Made by a program: the position numbers and the translations under genes
The notes under the pieces: generated by a model
What the model was told of the DNA's origin: nothing
The model's database searches: none
What the model saw: the letters and a program-made list of their open reading frames with translations, nothing else
Assembly (NCBI RefSeq): GCF_003268655.1
Contig: NZ_CP029642.1
Location: 62,001-126,000 of the forward strand
Direction: 5' to 3'
Length of the DNA stretch: 64,000 bases
Source: Arthrobacter dokdonellae
GTDB lineage: Bacteria; Actinomycetota; Actinomycetes; Actinomycetales; Micrococcaceae
Shown here: positions 36,037-44,422 of the stretch, piece after piece
Layout of the letters: each line of letters begins with the position of its first letter
Numbering within the stretch: position 1 is the stretch's first letter

Positions 36037-36819
36037 CTACCTGCCGGTGAAGCCGGGCTTTCGCTTGGCGGTGAACGCGGCAAAGCCCTCCGCGTAGTCG
36101 GCCGTGGCGGACAGCCCGGCCTGCGCCGCGTTTTCAAGCACGACGGCGTCCCAGAGCCCCAGCCGGCGGTCCCGGATCTGTGCCACAAGGGTCTTGCTGG
36201 CGTTGAACGCCTGGGTGGGCCCGTTGGCCGCCTTGGCCGCCGCGGCGCGGGTGAAGTCGAGCAGTTCCTCCGCCGGCCTGGCCCGGCTGAACAGTCCGGA
36301 GGCGACGGCCTCGGTGCCGCTGATCAACTCCGCCGTGTAGATCAGGTCCAGCGTCCGGTGCGTGCCCAGGCGCTCGGTGAACAGCCAGTGGCCGCCCGAA
36401 TCCAAAGTGGCGCCGAGGTTGGCAAACGGCGAGCCGATCTTGGCGTTGTCGGCAACGTACACCACGTCGGTGGCAACCAGCAGGCCCAGCCCCACACCCA
36501 GGCACGCGCCCTGCGCGGCGGCGAACGTGGGTGCCGGAAAGTCGCTCATCGTCTTCATGAGCGGGGCCAGCAGTCCGTCCAGGTAGCCGCTGACGTCATC
36601 GGTGGCGCCGTCCACCCCGGCGATGTCACGGCCTGCACAAAACGCCCGTCCCTCACCCCGGAGGAGCAGCGCGCGGACGGTGCCCGCCGAGACGGCGGCA
36701 GCGGCGTCGTCGTACGCGGCCCCCAGCTCCCCCAAGCCCGCCTCGGTGAGCGAGTTCAACTTCTCCGGGGCATTGAGAACGATCTCGGCAACGCCGTCGG
36801 CAATGGAAAGCTCAATCAT
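36037..36819 (-). CDS. paaG: Enoyl-CoA hydratase/isomerase family, probable 1,2-epoxyphenylacetyl-CoA isomerase
   Basis: 260-residue crotonase-fold protein. FCAGRDIAG near 62-70 gives the oxyanion hole, and ANLGATLDSGGHWLF near 136-150 keeps the Asp of the PaaG-type 'DSGG' loop instead of the glutamate of ordinary hydratases. That points to the isomerase that turns ring-1,2-epoxyphenylacetyl-CoA into the oxepin. It sits 83 nt downstream of paaE and probably belongs to the paaABCDE operon. GAGGAA precedes the ATG. A plain hydratase is the alternative. Confidence 0.8.
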   Translation of the reverse strand: MIELSIADGVAEIVLNAPEKLNSLTEAGLGELGAAYDDAAAAVSAGTVRALLLRGEGRAFCAGRDIAGVDGATDDVSGYLDGLLAPLMKTMSDFPAPTFAAAQGACLGVGLGLLVATDVVYVADNAKIGSPFANLGATLDSGGHWLFTERLGTHRTLDLIYTAELISGTEAVASGLFSRARPAEELLDFTRAAAAKAANGPTQAFNASKTLVAQIRDRRLGLWDAVVLENAAQAGLSATADYAEGFAAFTAKRKPGFTGR

Positions 36820-36902
36820 GGGGATTCCTCAAGGTGCGTGGATTGGGGTCTGGGCCTCGACGCGTTCGCTGAGCTCACTGCGCGGCCACGGGGAGCACCC
36901 GG

Positions 36903-38102
36903 TCAGCCGTCGTAGTCAACCGTGACCTCGGCGGTGGTGGGGCGGGACTGGCAGGTGAGGACGTAGCCGTTGTCAATCTCGTCGGGCTCGAGCGCGTAGT
37001 TTTCCTCCATCTCCACCGTGCCGCTCACCAGCTTCGCCCGGCAGGTGCCGCAGACGCCGCCGGCGCAGGCGAACGGCACGTCTGGGCGCACGCGCAGGGC
37101 GGCGTTGAGGATCGATTCGCGCGCGTGGGTGGGGCTGAGGATGTCCGCGGTCAGGCCGTCAAGGGTGAACGTGATCTTGTATGTTTCCGCGGATGTGTCC
37201 ACGAGGACGGGCCGGCCCGCCTGTCCCTCCGGGCGGTCCGGGCGGCCGGTGGTGAACAGTTCAAAGCGGACGCTGTCGCGGGGAACGCCGCGGGCCTCGA
37301 GCACGTCCCGGCACAGCTGCACCAGTTCGAAGGGGCCGCAGAGGAACCATTCGTCGACGTCGTCGGCGTGGATGGCGGTGCCGAGCAGGGACTCGAGCTT
37401 GTCCGCGTCCAGGCGCCCGCTCATCAGGGGGGCGATGCGTTGTTCGCGGGACAACACGTGGTGCAGGGCAAAGCGTTGCGGGTACCTGTCCTTCAGGTCC
37501 GCCAGCTCCTCCAGGAACATCACATCCATGGTGGCCTTGTTGGCGTACACCAGGTCGAAGCGGGTTCCGGGGTTTCCGGCCAGCAGCGACTTGGCCAGCG
37601 CCATGACCGGCGTAATGCCGGAGCCGGCGGCGATGGCCACGTAGGTTCCGGCGTCGCGCGCCATGTCCTCGGGGTGGTTCATGCTGTTGAGGACGTTGGA
37701 CACGCCGGCGCCGCCGGCGTGCTTGGAGATGAAGGCGCCCATGGGGCTCATGACATCCATGACGGCGCCGGCGGCCAGTTCCTTGTTGGCCCAGGTCGAG
37801 AATTCCCCGCCGATGTCCTGCTTGATGGCGACCCGGATCTCGGAGCTGCCGTCCTCGAACTGCACCGGCACGGCGCAGATGGAGTAGCTGCGGCGGACCT
37901 CGCGGGCCACGCCGTCGGCTCCGGGCAGCTGCATGCGCAGCGCCACGTATTGGCCGGGCAGGTAGTCGTAGTGGCCGGCGAGTTCGGGCGGCACCTCGAA
38001 GGTGACCTCGATGGCATCCTCCGTGAGCCGGCGGACCGCCTTGACGGTGAGCGGGTGGAACGAGGCCCGGCGCCGTGCGGCGGCGTCTGCGGGAACTGTC
38101 AT
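36903..38102 (-). CDS. paaE: Phenylacetyl-CoA epoxidase reductase subunit
   Basis: Passes electrons from NADPH to the PaaA/PaaC diiron oxygenase. 399 residues: an FAD-binding ferredoxin reductase domain (LPGQYVALRM near 48-57, RRSYSICAVP near 70-79), an NAD(P) domain (AAGSGITPVMALAKSLLAG near 165-185) and a C-terminal plant-type ferredoxin domain with [2Fe-2S] ligands C346, C351, C354 and C384 (CX4CX2CX29C). Start at ATG 38102, overlapping the paaD stop by one base (TAATG). The longer open frame upstream is antisense noise inside paaD. Confidence 0.95.
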   Translation of the reverse strand: MTVPADAAARRRASFHPLTVKAVRRLTEDAIEVTFEVPPELAGHYDYLPGQYVALRMQLPGADGVAREVRRSYSICAVPVQFEDGSSEIRVAIKQDIGGEFSTWANKELAAGAVMDVMSPMGAFISKHAGGAGVSNVLNSMNHPEDMARDAGTYVAIAAGSGITPVMALAKSLLAGNPGTRFDLVYANKATMDVMFLEELADLKDRYPQRFALHHVLSREQRIAPLMSGRLDADKLESLLGTAIHADDVDEWFLCGPFELVQLCRDVLEARGVPRDSVRFELFTTGRPDRPEGQAGRPVLVDTSAETYKITFTLDGLTADILSPTHARESILNAALRVRPDVPFACAGGVCGTCRAKLVSGTVEMEENYALEPDEIDNGYVLTCQSRPTTAEVTVDYDG

Positions 38103-38629
38103 TAGAGCACCTTGAAGTAGTCGAACGGTTCCTTGCAGTCCTGGCAGACGTAGAGCGCCTTGCAGGATGTGGAGCCGAAGCGGGTGAGTTCCTTGGTATG
38201 GAGCGAGCTGCATTGCGGGCATTTCACCTGCAGGGCAAGCCGGATCGGTCCGCTGTGGCCCCCGGCGTCCGAGTGCCCGCTGGGCGGGGCGATCCCGTAC
38301 TCCTCCAGCTTGGCGCGGCCTTCCGCGCTCATCCAGTCCGTGGTCCAGGCCGGCGACAGCACCATGGCCACCTCCGCCGCGTACCCTTCCTTGGCGAACT
38401 CGGCCAGGACGTCGTCCCGGATGGCGTCCATGGCGGGGCAGCCGGAGTAGGTGGGCGTGATGGTGACCCGGACGGCGGGCGCCGGGGACCGGGCACCGTA
38501 CACCTCGACCCTGCGCAGGATGCCCAGGTCCGCGATGGTGAGCACGGGGATTTCGGGATCGCACACGCGCGCGGCGATGTCCCACGCCTGCTGCTGCGCC
38601 GTCCTTTCGCGAACGTCCATGGCGGTCAC
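38102..38629 (-). CDS. paaD: Phenylacetyl-CoA epoxidase assembly protein
   Basis: 175 residues. The N-terminal DUF59/MIP18 domain (ARVCDPEIPVLTIADLGILRRVEV near 20-43, TPTYSGCPAMDAIRDDV near 61-77) is joined to a C-terminal zinc ribbon (CPQCSSLHT...CQDCKEPFDYF) as in E. coli PaaD. It is thought to help mature the iron centres of the epoxidase. It overlaps paaC by four bases (ATGA). Confidence 0.94.
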   Translation of the reverse strand: MTAMDVRERTAQQQAWDIAARVCDPEIPVLTIADLGILRRVEVYGARSPAPAVRVTITPTYSGCPAMDAIRDDVLAEFAKEGYAAEVAMVLSPAWTTDWMSAEGRAKLEEYGIAPPSGHSDAGGHSGPIRLALQVKCPQCSSLHTKELTRFGSTSCKALYVCQDCKEPFDYFKVL

Positions 38630-39483
38630 CAGCTCGCCCCGGGGAATTCGCGCGCCAGCACCTGCATCTCCGCCAGAACAAGCCCCAGGTGTTCGGAGTG
38701 GCGGCCCTGCCGGCCCCCGCCCGTGGCCATCGGGTGCCCGGACACGTCCAGTTCCGCCTCGGCAAGGACGGCGCCGGTGGAGCGGTCAAATTCATCCTTC
38801 AGGCTGGACGGCACAACGCCGGCCGTGCCCAGCCGTGCGGTGAGCGCATCGTCCTCAAAGAGCTCGCCGACAAACGGCCACATGAGCTTCATGCCTGCTT
38901 CCAGGCGGCGCCGGGATTCCTCGGTGCCGCCGGCCAGGCGCAGGACCCACTGGGTGCTGTGGTCCAGGTGGTAGTCCACTTCCTTGACGGCCTTGGCGGC
39001 GATGGCTGCCAGCATCGGGTCGGAGGATTTTGTCAGTTCGCGGTACAGCGGGAACTGGTAGTTGGCCACGATGAACTGCCGGGCAATGGTGGCGGCAAAG
39101 TCGCCGTTCGGCTGCTCAAAGAGGTGGGCGGAGCGGAACTCCGGTTCACGGCGAAAGTAGGCGAGGTCGTCCTCGGTCTTGCCCCAGGCGGCGCCGGCGT
39201 ACGTGAGGAAGGAGCGGGCGTGGCCCAGCTGGTCCAGGGCGATGTTGCCCAGGGCCACGTCCTCCTCGAGCTCGGGTGCGCGTGAGATCCAGTGCCCCAG
39301 ACGCTGGGCCAGGATCAGGGCGTCGTCGCCGAGGCGCAGCGCGTATTCGGCCACGTCCCCGCTGGGCTTGGCCGTGCCTTGTTCGGCGGCCAGCGCAATG
39401 TCCTCGGGCCGCAGCGCAAAACCGGGGGTGATGCGGGTGGCGGACGCGGCGGAATCGCCCAGGTTGCCGGAGTGGTCGTTCAC
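38626..39483 (-). CDS. paaC: Phenylacetyl-CoA epoxidase structural subunit
   Basis: 285-residue ferritin-like helical protein that pairs with PaaA. YALRLGDDALILAQRLGHWISRAPELEEDVALGNIALDQLGHAR near 45-90 is the PaaC signature; a second helix pair has KAVKEVDYHLDHSTQW. The GTG start at 39483 overlaps the TGA of paaB (GTGA); the frame open to 39744 runs through paaB in another frame. PaaC resembles PaaA but lacks a working diiron site in known members. Confidence 0.94.
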   Translation of the reverse strand: MNDHSGNLGDSAASATRITPGFALRPEDIALAAEQGTAKPSGDVAEYALRLGDDALILAQRLGHWISRAPELEEDVALGNIALDQLGHARSFLTYAGAAWGKTEDDLAYFRREPEFRSAHLFEQPNGDFAATIARQFIVANYQFPLYRELTKSSDPMLAAIAAKAVKEVDYHLDHSTQWVLRLAGGTEESRRRLEAGMKLMWPFVGELFEDDALTARLGTAGVVPSSLKDEFDRSTGAVLAEAELDVSGHPMATGGGRQGRHSEHLGLVLAEMQVLAREFPGASW

Positions 39484-39848
39484 AGGTGTTTCACCCCTTC
39501 GCTCTTCGTGTAGTACGTGGCGTGGCGGTAGTCCTTGCCCTGGGGCGACTCGAAGAAGGCACCCTTGGAGTCGGGGTCCGAGGCGGCAATGGCGTCGGAG
39601 GGGACCACCCAGATGGACACGCCCTCGTTCCGGCGCGTGTACAGATCGCGGGCATTGCGCAGCGCCATGGAGGCGTCCGGCGCGTGCAGGGATCCGGCGT
39701 GGACGTGGCTGAGGCCGCGGCTGGAGCGGACAAAGACCTCCCACAGGGGCCAGCGGTGGGCACCTCCGGCGGGGGCCGGCGTCGTGCTTGTGGGTTCTGC
39801 GGCGCCCTCAGGGGCTGCCGTGCTTTCGGGTGAACTGGCGTCACTCAT
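39480..39848 (-). CDS. paaB: Phenylacetyl-CoA epoxidase subunit B
   Basis: 122 residues. WPLWEVFVRSSRGLSHVHAGSLHAPDASMALRNARDLYTRRNEGVSIWVVP near 33-83 is the PaaB hallmark. A Ser/Ala/Pro-rich N-terminal 30 residues precede the fold. PaaB bridges PaaAC dimers in the epoxidase. It begins two bases after the paaA stop and overlaps paaC. Confidence 0.95.
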   Translation of the reverse strand: MSDASSPESTAAPEGAAEPTSTTPAPAGGAHRWPLWEVFVRSSRGLSHVHAGSLHAPDASMALRNARDLYTRRNEGVSIWVVPSDAIAASDPDSKGAFFESPQGKDYRHATYYTKSEGVKHL

Positions 39849-39850
39849 GT

Positions 39851-40876
39851 CTAGGCTGCTGCTTTCTGTTCGTTCGTGGCGGCCTGCTGGCCTGCTTGCT
39901 TTGCCGCATAGGCGGCGGCCGCCTCGCGGACCCAGGCTCCGTCGTCGTGGGCGGAGCGGCGGCGCTCCAGGCGCTGGGCATTGCAGGGGCCGCGGCCGGC
40001 CAAAACTTCCTTGAATTCATCCCAGTCCAGCGAGCCGTGTTCCCACTTTTTGGTGTCCTCGTTGAAGCGGATCTCGTCGTCCGGCAGGGTCAGCCCCAGC
40101 ACCTTGACCTGCTCGGCCAGCATGCCGACGAAGCGGGACCGGAGCTCGTCATTGCTGAAACGCTTGATGTTCCAGGCCATTGACTGCTTGGAGTTGGGCG
40201 AATCGTCATCCGGCGGCCCGAACATCATCAGGGACGGTGCGTACCAGCGGTTGACGGCGTCCTGCGCCATCGCGCGCTGCCCGGGCGTGCCGTTGGCCAG
40301 CTCCAGCAGGATCTCGAACCCTTGGCGCTGGTGGAACGACTCTTCCTTGCAGACGCGCACCATCGCCCGTCCGTAGGGGCCGTAGGAGGCGCGGCACAGC
40401 GGCACCTGGTTGCAGATGGCGGCGCCGTCCACCATCCAGCCGATGGCTCCCATGTCCGCCCAGGTGACCGTGGGGTAGTTGAAGATGGAGGAATAGCGGG
40501 CCTTGCCGGCCACCAGCGCATCCATCATGTCGTCGCGCGTGGTGCCCAGCGTCTCGGCGGCCGAGTACAGGTAGAGGCCGTGGCCGGCCTCGTCCTGGAC
40601 CTTTGCCATGAGGATGGATTTGCGTTTGAGGCTGGGCGCGCGGGTGATCCAGTTGGCCTCCGGCTGCATGCCGATGATCTCCGAATGCGCGTGCTGGGAA
40701 ATCTGGCGCACCAGGGAACGGCGGTAGGCCTCCGGCATCCAGTCCTTGGGCTCCACGCGGGAGTCCTTGGCGATGACGCGGTCAAAGTTTTCCTGGCCCG
40801 CGGCATCTTCCGGGGACATGGCGTCCGCTGGGTTCTGGGGGGCGGGCTGGCCCGCCGGCTGCACGTTCCGTGCCAT
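39851..40876 (-). CDS. paaA: Phenylacetyl-CoA epoxidase catalytic subunit
   Basis: 341-residue diiron subunit that epoxidizes the ring of phenylacetyl-CoA. Iron ligands are visible: the first helix with E66 ([10 protein letters not shown]), VQDEAGH with E96/H99, and KEESFHQRQ with E178-E179/H182. Start at ATG 40876, with GAGGAG eight bases upstream; an in-frame start at 40903 lacks a site. First gene of paaABCDE-paaG. A palindromic operator overlaps its -10 region. Confidence 0.96.
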   Translation of the reverse strand: MARNVQPAGQPAPQNPADAMSPEDAAGQENFDRVIAKDSRVEPKDWMPEAYRRSLVRQISQHAHSEIIGMQPEANWITRAPSLKRKSILMAKVQDEAGHGLYLYSAAETLGTTRDDMMDALVAGKARYSSIFNYPTVTWADMGAIGWMVDGAAICNQVPLCRASYGPYGRAMVRVCKEESFHQRQGFEILLELANGTPGQRAMAQDAVNRWYAPSLMMFGPPDDDSPNSKQSMAWNIKRFSNDELRSRFVGMLAEQVKVLGLTLPDDEIRFNEDTKKWEHGSLDWDEFKEVLAGRGPCNAQRLERRRSAHDDGAWVREAAAAYAAKQAGQQAATNEQKAAA

Positions 40877-40899
40877 GACAACTCCTCGCTGTGGTGCCG

Positions 40900-40923
40900 A
40901 CATTATTTACCGACCGTTCGTTC
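40900..40923 (-). promoter_or_regulatory. paaA operator and -10 region
   Basis: TTTACCGACCGTTCGTTC (40906-40923, plus-strand reading) is an imperfect palindrome around ACCGACCGTTCGTT, with 10 of 14 positions symmetrical. It recurs base for base upstream of the thiolase operon at 49620-49637. On the minus strand a TAATGT -10 follows directly (40905-40900). It resembles the ACCGNNCGNNCGGT core that I recall for PaaR of corynebacteria. The TetR gene at 42851 is the obvious binder. Confidence 0.7.
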
Positions 40924-40991
40924 AGAATATAATGTGACGGGCGCCTCGTCAATCCGCGTGCGCCGGATTGACAGAAGGGGTCGGAAGGGTA

Positions 40992-41013
40992 TTACCTAAT
41001 GAACATTCGGTAA
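40992..41013 (+). promoter_or_regulatory. Palindrome upstream of paaI
   Basis: TTACC ... GGTAA with AATG and CATT inside: 18 of 22 positions are symmetrical about the centre. It lies 20 bases before the paaI start, between the promoter region and the ribosome site. It shares TTACC with the paaA operator but has a different core, so it may bind the same TetR protein with lower affinity or a different regulator. Confidence 0.55.
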
Positions 41014-41033
41014 GAAAAAGTGAGGGGCAACAC

Positions 41034-41471
41034 ATGGCGTCCAGCGGGGCCGGGCCACAGCACCCCATGCTGTCCAACGACTACGCGTCCGAATGGCTGG
41101 GCATTGAAGTGCTCGGGCTGGAGGACGGCCATGCAACCATCGCGATGACGCTGCGACCGGAGATGATGAACGGCTTCGGCATCACGCACGGCGGCATGAT
41201 CTTCGCCTTCGCCGATTCCGCCTTCGCCTTGGCCTGCAATCCCGTGCAGGGTGACACTGACTTCGTAACGGTGGCGTCCGGCGTCGACGTCAACTTCCTG
41301 TCACCCACCCGCGCGGGTCAGCGGATCACGGCCGTCGCCAACCGCCGCCAGCAGCAGGGCCGCAGCGGACTGTACGACGTCCAGGTCATGGCCGACGACG
41401 GCGGCACCGCCACCGTCGTGGCCGAGTTCCGCGGCCGCAGCCGAACCATCCCCAACAGACACACGAACTGA
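41034..41471 (+). CDS. paaI: Hydroxyphenylacetyl-CoA thioesterase
   Basis: 145-residue single hotdog-fold thioesterase. NGFGITHGGMIFAFADSAFALACN near 44-67 holds the conserved His-Gly-Gly and catalytic Asp of PaaI. It frees CoA from stalled hydroxyphenylacetyl-CoA or oxepin by-products. Start at ATG 41034 after GAGGGG; the frame is open upstream across the operator without coding sense. First gene of paaI-paaK-tetR, divergent from paaA. Confidence 0.94.
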   Translation: MASSGAGPQHPMLSNDYASEWLGIEVLGLEDGHATIAMTLRPEMMNGFGITHGGMIFAFADSAFALACNPVQGDTDFVTVASGVDVNFLSPTRAGQRITAVANRRQQQGRSGLYDVQVMADDGGTATVVAEFRGRSRTIPNRHTN

Positions 41472-41485
41472 AAGGTCCTTCCACG

Positions 41486-42802
41486 ATGACCGGAACCACC
41501 AAGACGGACCCTTCCGCGCTGGACTCGGCGGAGCTCATGAGCCGCGACGAGCTGGAAGCCCTGCAGCTCTCCCGGCTTCAGGCCACAGTGGCGTACGCCT
41601 ATGACCGCGTGCCGCTGTACAAGCGCAAGTTTGACGAAGCCGGCGTGCATCCGCGGGACCTGCAGGAACTTTCCGACCTTGCCAAGTTCCCGTACACCAC
41701 CAAGGAAGACCTGCGCCAGGAGTACCCGTTCGGCATGTTCGCCGTGCCGCAGAACGAAGTGGTGCGCATCCATGCCAGCTCCGGCACCACCGGCCGGCCC
41801 ACCGTGGTCGGCTACACGCAAAACGACCTCGACGTCTGGGCGTCCCTGGTGGCCCGCTCCATGCGCGCCTCCGGCGTCCGGCCGGGCATGAAAGTGCACG
41901 TCGCCTACGGCTACGGCCTGTTCACCGGCGGCCTCGGCGCCCACTACGGCGCCGAGGCGCTGGGGACCACCGTGATACCCATGTCCGGCGGCCAGACCGA
42001 AAAGCAGATCCAGCTGATCCAGGACTTCAAGCCGGACGCGATCATGTGCACGCCCACGTACCTGCTGACCATCATGGACGCCATGCTCCACCGCGGCATC
42101 GACCCGCGCGCCACCTCCCTGAAGTTTGCCGTCTGCGGCGCCGAGCCGTGGACGGAGGAAATGCGCCACGAGCTGGAGGAGGGCATGGACCTGCAGGCGT
42201 GCGACATTTACGGGCTCTCGGAAGTCATGGGTCCCGGCGTCGCCGGCGAATCCGTGGAAACCAAGGACGGCAACCACATCTGGGAGGACCACTTCCGTCC
42301 GGAGATCATCGACCCGTTTGACCACACCACGGTGCTGCCCGACGGCCACAAGGGCGAGCTGGTGTTCACGACGCTCACCAAGGAGGCCCTGCCGATCATC
42401 CGGTACCGCACCAAGGACCTGTCCAGCCTGCTGCCGGGAACCGCCCGCCCGTCGATGCGCCGGATGGCACGGATCAGCGGCCGCAGCGACGACATGATCA
42501 TCCTGCGCGGCGTGAACATGTTCCCTTCCCAGATCGAGGAAATAGCGCTGCGCATCCCGGCGCTCAGCCCGCACTTCCAGCTGGAACTGACCCGCAGCGG
42601 CCGCATGGATGAGATGACCATCCACATCGAGCCCCGCGAAAACACCACAGCGGAGGAACGCAGTGCCGCAGCCCTGGCGTTGAAATCCCAGATCAAGATC
42701 CATGTCGGATCCTCATGCACCATCGACGTCGTGGAGCCGGGCTCACTGGAACGCTCCAACGGCAAGCTGCGCCGGATCTACGACAACCGCCCCCGGCGCT
42801 GA
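41486..42802 (+). CDS. paaK: Phenylacetate-CoA ligase
   Basis: Activates phenylacetate to phenylacetyl-CoA, the first step of the pathway. 438 residues, adenylate-forming. The AMP motif SSGTTGRPT is at 98-106; YGLSEVMGPGVAGES near 237 is the second; the C-terminal lid has RSDDMIILRGVNMFPSQIEE near 330-350. AAAGG precedes the ATG. 14 nt after paaI. Confidence 0.96.
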   Translation: MTGTTKTDPSALDSAELMSRDELEALQLSRLQATVAYAYDRVPLYKRKFDEAGVHPRDLQELSDLAKFPYTTKEDLRQEYPFGMFAVPQNEVVRIHASSGTTGRPTVVGYTQNDLDVWASLVARSMRASGVRPGMKVHVAYGYGLFTGGLGAHYGAEALGTTVIPMSGGQTEKQIQLIQDFKPDAIMCTPTYLLTIMDAMLHRGIDPRATSLKFAVCGAEPWTEEMRHELEEGMDLQACDIYGLSEVMGPGVAGESVETKDGNHIWEDHFRPEIIDPFDHTTVLPDGHKGELVFTTLTKEALPIIRYRTKDLSSLLPGTARPSMRRMARISGRSDDMIILRGVNMFPSQIEEIALRIPALSPHFQLELTRSGRMDEMTIHIEPRENTTAEERSAAALALKSQIKIHVGSSCTIDVVEPGSLERSNGKLRRIYDNRPRR

Positions 42803-42850
42803 CCGGGCGGCCGTGGCCCCTGTCGAAATCTCCGTGAGAAACTAGGAACC

Positions 42851-43471
42851 ATGCCCAACACCGCCGCCGCCAGCGTCACGGCCCCCGCCTCGTCCAAGCG
42901 GGGCCGGCCCGGCTACGACCAGCAGTCCGTGCTGCGGATCGCCGTGGACGTGTTCAACAAGCACGGCTACGACGCCACGTCCATGGGACTCCTGGCCGAG
43001 CACCTGGGCATTTCCAAGTCCGCCATCTACCACCATGTCCCCTCAAAGGAGGACCTGCTGCGGCTGGCACTGGAGGAGGCCTTGGGCGGCCTGGAGGGCG
43101 TCCTGCAGCTCGACGGCGCCACCACCGGCGCCCCGGATGCCCGCCTTGAGTTTGTGCTCCGCGGCACGATCGAGGTGCTGGTGTCCCGGCTGCCTTTCGT
43201 CACGCTGCTGCTGCGCCTGCGCGGCAACACGGAGATGGAACGCGACGCCCTGGCCCGCCGCCGCGTGTTTGACCGCACCATCACGGGTCTGGTGTCCGAT
43301 GCCCAGCGCGACGGATCGCTGCGGACCGACATCGCACCGGGCACCGTCACGCGGCTCCTCTTTGGCACCATCAACTCGATCGTGGAATGGTACCGGCCCG
43401 GCGGCGCGCTGTCCGCCGAAAAGCTGGCCGACGACGTCCTGGCCATCTCTTTCCAGGGCCTGCACAAGTAG
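42851..43471 (+). CDS. paaR: TetR family regulator, probable PaaR
   Basis: 206 residues with the TetR helix-turn-helix at about 27-73 (VLRIAVDVFNKHGYDATSMGLLAEHLGISKSAIYHHVPSKEDLL) and a C-terminal helical ligand domain. It stands 48 nt after paaK. In actinobacteria a TetR-type PaaR repressor that is released by phenylacetyl-CoA controls paa genes; the two identical operator sites in this window fit that role. The symbol is by context and family, not by unique motif. Confidence 0.85.
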   Translation: MPNTAAASVTAPASSKRGRPGYDQQSVLRIAVDVFNKHGYDATSMGLLAEHLGISKSAIYHHVPSKEDLLRLALEEALGGLEGVLQLDGATTGAPDARLEFVLRGTIEVLVSRLPFVTLLLRLRGNTEMERDALARRRVFDRTITGLVSDAQRDGSLRTDIAPGTVTRLLFGTINSIVEWYRPGGALSAEKLADDVLAISFQGLHK

Positions 43472-43516
43472 TCCGGCGCCGTTGACTGCGGCCCGCGTCA
43501 GGCGCACGATTTAGGC

Positions 43517-44281
43517 ATGGCCACCAAAATTTCCGAAACCCTGCGGGCCCTCTCACGCGACCTCCGCTACGAACCCACCACCAAGCGCATCCGCGCCCTG
43601 CTCGGGGACCAGCCCGTCCTTGATTCCCGCAGCGCCGTGGTCCTGTGGGAACCCCGGCGGGTGGTGCCGTGCTACGCGGTGCCGGCGAACGACGTCGTTG
43701 GCGTCCTGAGTCCGGCCACCCCCGTGACGCCCGGCCAAGATTCGCCCGCGTTGCTGCACCCCGGCATCCCGTTCCGCCGGCACAGCTCCGAAGGCAAGCC
43801 GCTGGACGTTTCGGCCGGCGGGCAAAGCGCGGCCGGAGCAGCGTTTGAGCTTGGCGACCCGGACCTGGCCGGCTATGTCGCGTTCGATCCGGGCGCTTTC
43901 AGCTGGCTGGAGGAGTCCGACCCCGTCCAGTCTCATCCGCGCGACCCCTTCCACCGGGTGGACATCCGTCACAGCGCCCGGCACGTCCTGGCGTCCAGCG
44001 GCGGCATGGTCCTGGCCGAATCCACGGCCCCGCTGATGGTGTTTGAAACGGGCATGGCCGAGCGGACGTACCTGCCCGAATCGGACGTCAACTGGGACCA
44101 GCTGATTCCCACTGATTCCATGACGTTGTGCCCCTACAAGGGTGCCGCCAGTTATTGGCGGCTGGCCGGCGGTTCCGGGGAGGACGTGGCCTGGAGCTAC
44201 CAGGAGCCGCTGGCGCCCGCTGCGGAAATCGCCCGCTACGTCTGCTTCTACGACAACCTGGTGGACGTCAAGGAGCTGTAG
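43517..44281 (+). CDS. DUF427 domain protein
   Basis: 254 residues. The C-terminal DUF427 domain (about 150-245) holds the usual VLAESTAPLMVFETGMAERTYLPESDV and TLCPYKGAASYW...VCFYDN motifs; the N-terminal half (about 30-110) repeats the pattern in degraded form (VVLWEPRRVVPCYAVPAND), so it looks like a tandem duplication. No function is established. It sits at the end of the paaI-K-R strand but 45 nt away, and need not belong to the pathway. Confidence 0.88.
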   Translation: MATKISETLRALSRDLRYEPTTKRIRALLGDQPVLDSRSAVVLWEPRRVVPCYAVPANDVVGVLSPATPVTPGQDSPALLHPGIPFRRHSSEGKPLDVSAGGQSAAGAAFELGDPDLAGYVAFDPGAFSWLEESDPVQSHPRDPFHRVDIRHSARHVLASSGGMVLAESTAPLMVFETGMAERTYLPESDVNWDQLIPTDSMTLCPYKGAASYWRLAGGSGEDVAWSYQEPLAPAAEIARYVCFYDNLVDVKEL

Positions 44282-44315
44282 CCGGCCGGATGGTCCCGGA
44301 CGGGCGCCCTCGCGA

Positions 44316-44399
44316 GGTGGGGGCTGGTGCCCGCACCGCGCCACACACGACTCCGTCGGTGTGTCCGCGGTGGCGCCCACCACGCCGCCAGCCCCCACC
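44316..44399. repeat. Nested inverted repeat between convergent DUF427 and paaZ
   Basis: Three nested stems: GGTGGGGGCTGG (44316-44327) with its exact complement at 44388-44399; CACCGCG (44334-44340) with CGCGGTG (44366-44372); and an inner hairpin from ACACACGAC at 44343 to GTCGGTGTGT at 44364 with a one-base bulge. It lies wholly between the two stops and probably ends transcription from both sides. Confidence 0.8.
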
Positions 44400-44422
44400 G
44401 TCGCTGCGCGCCGTCCGCGTCC

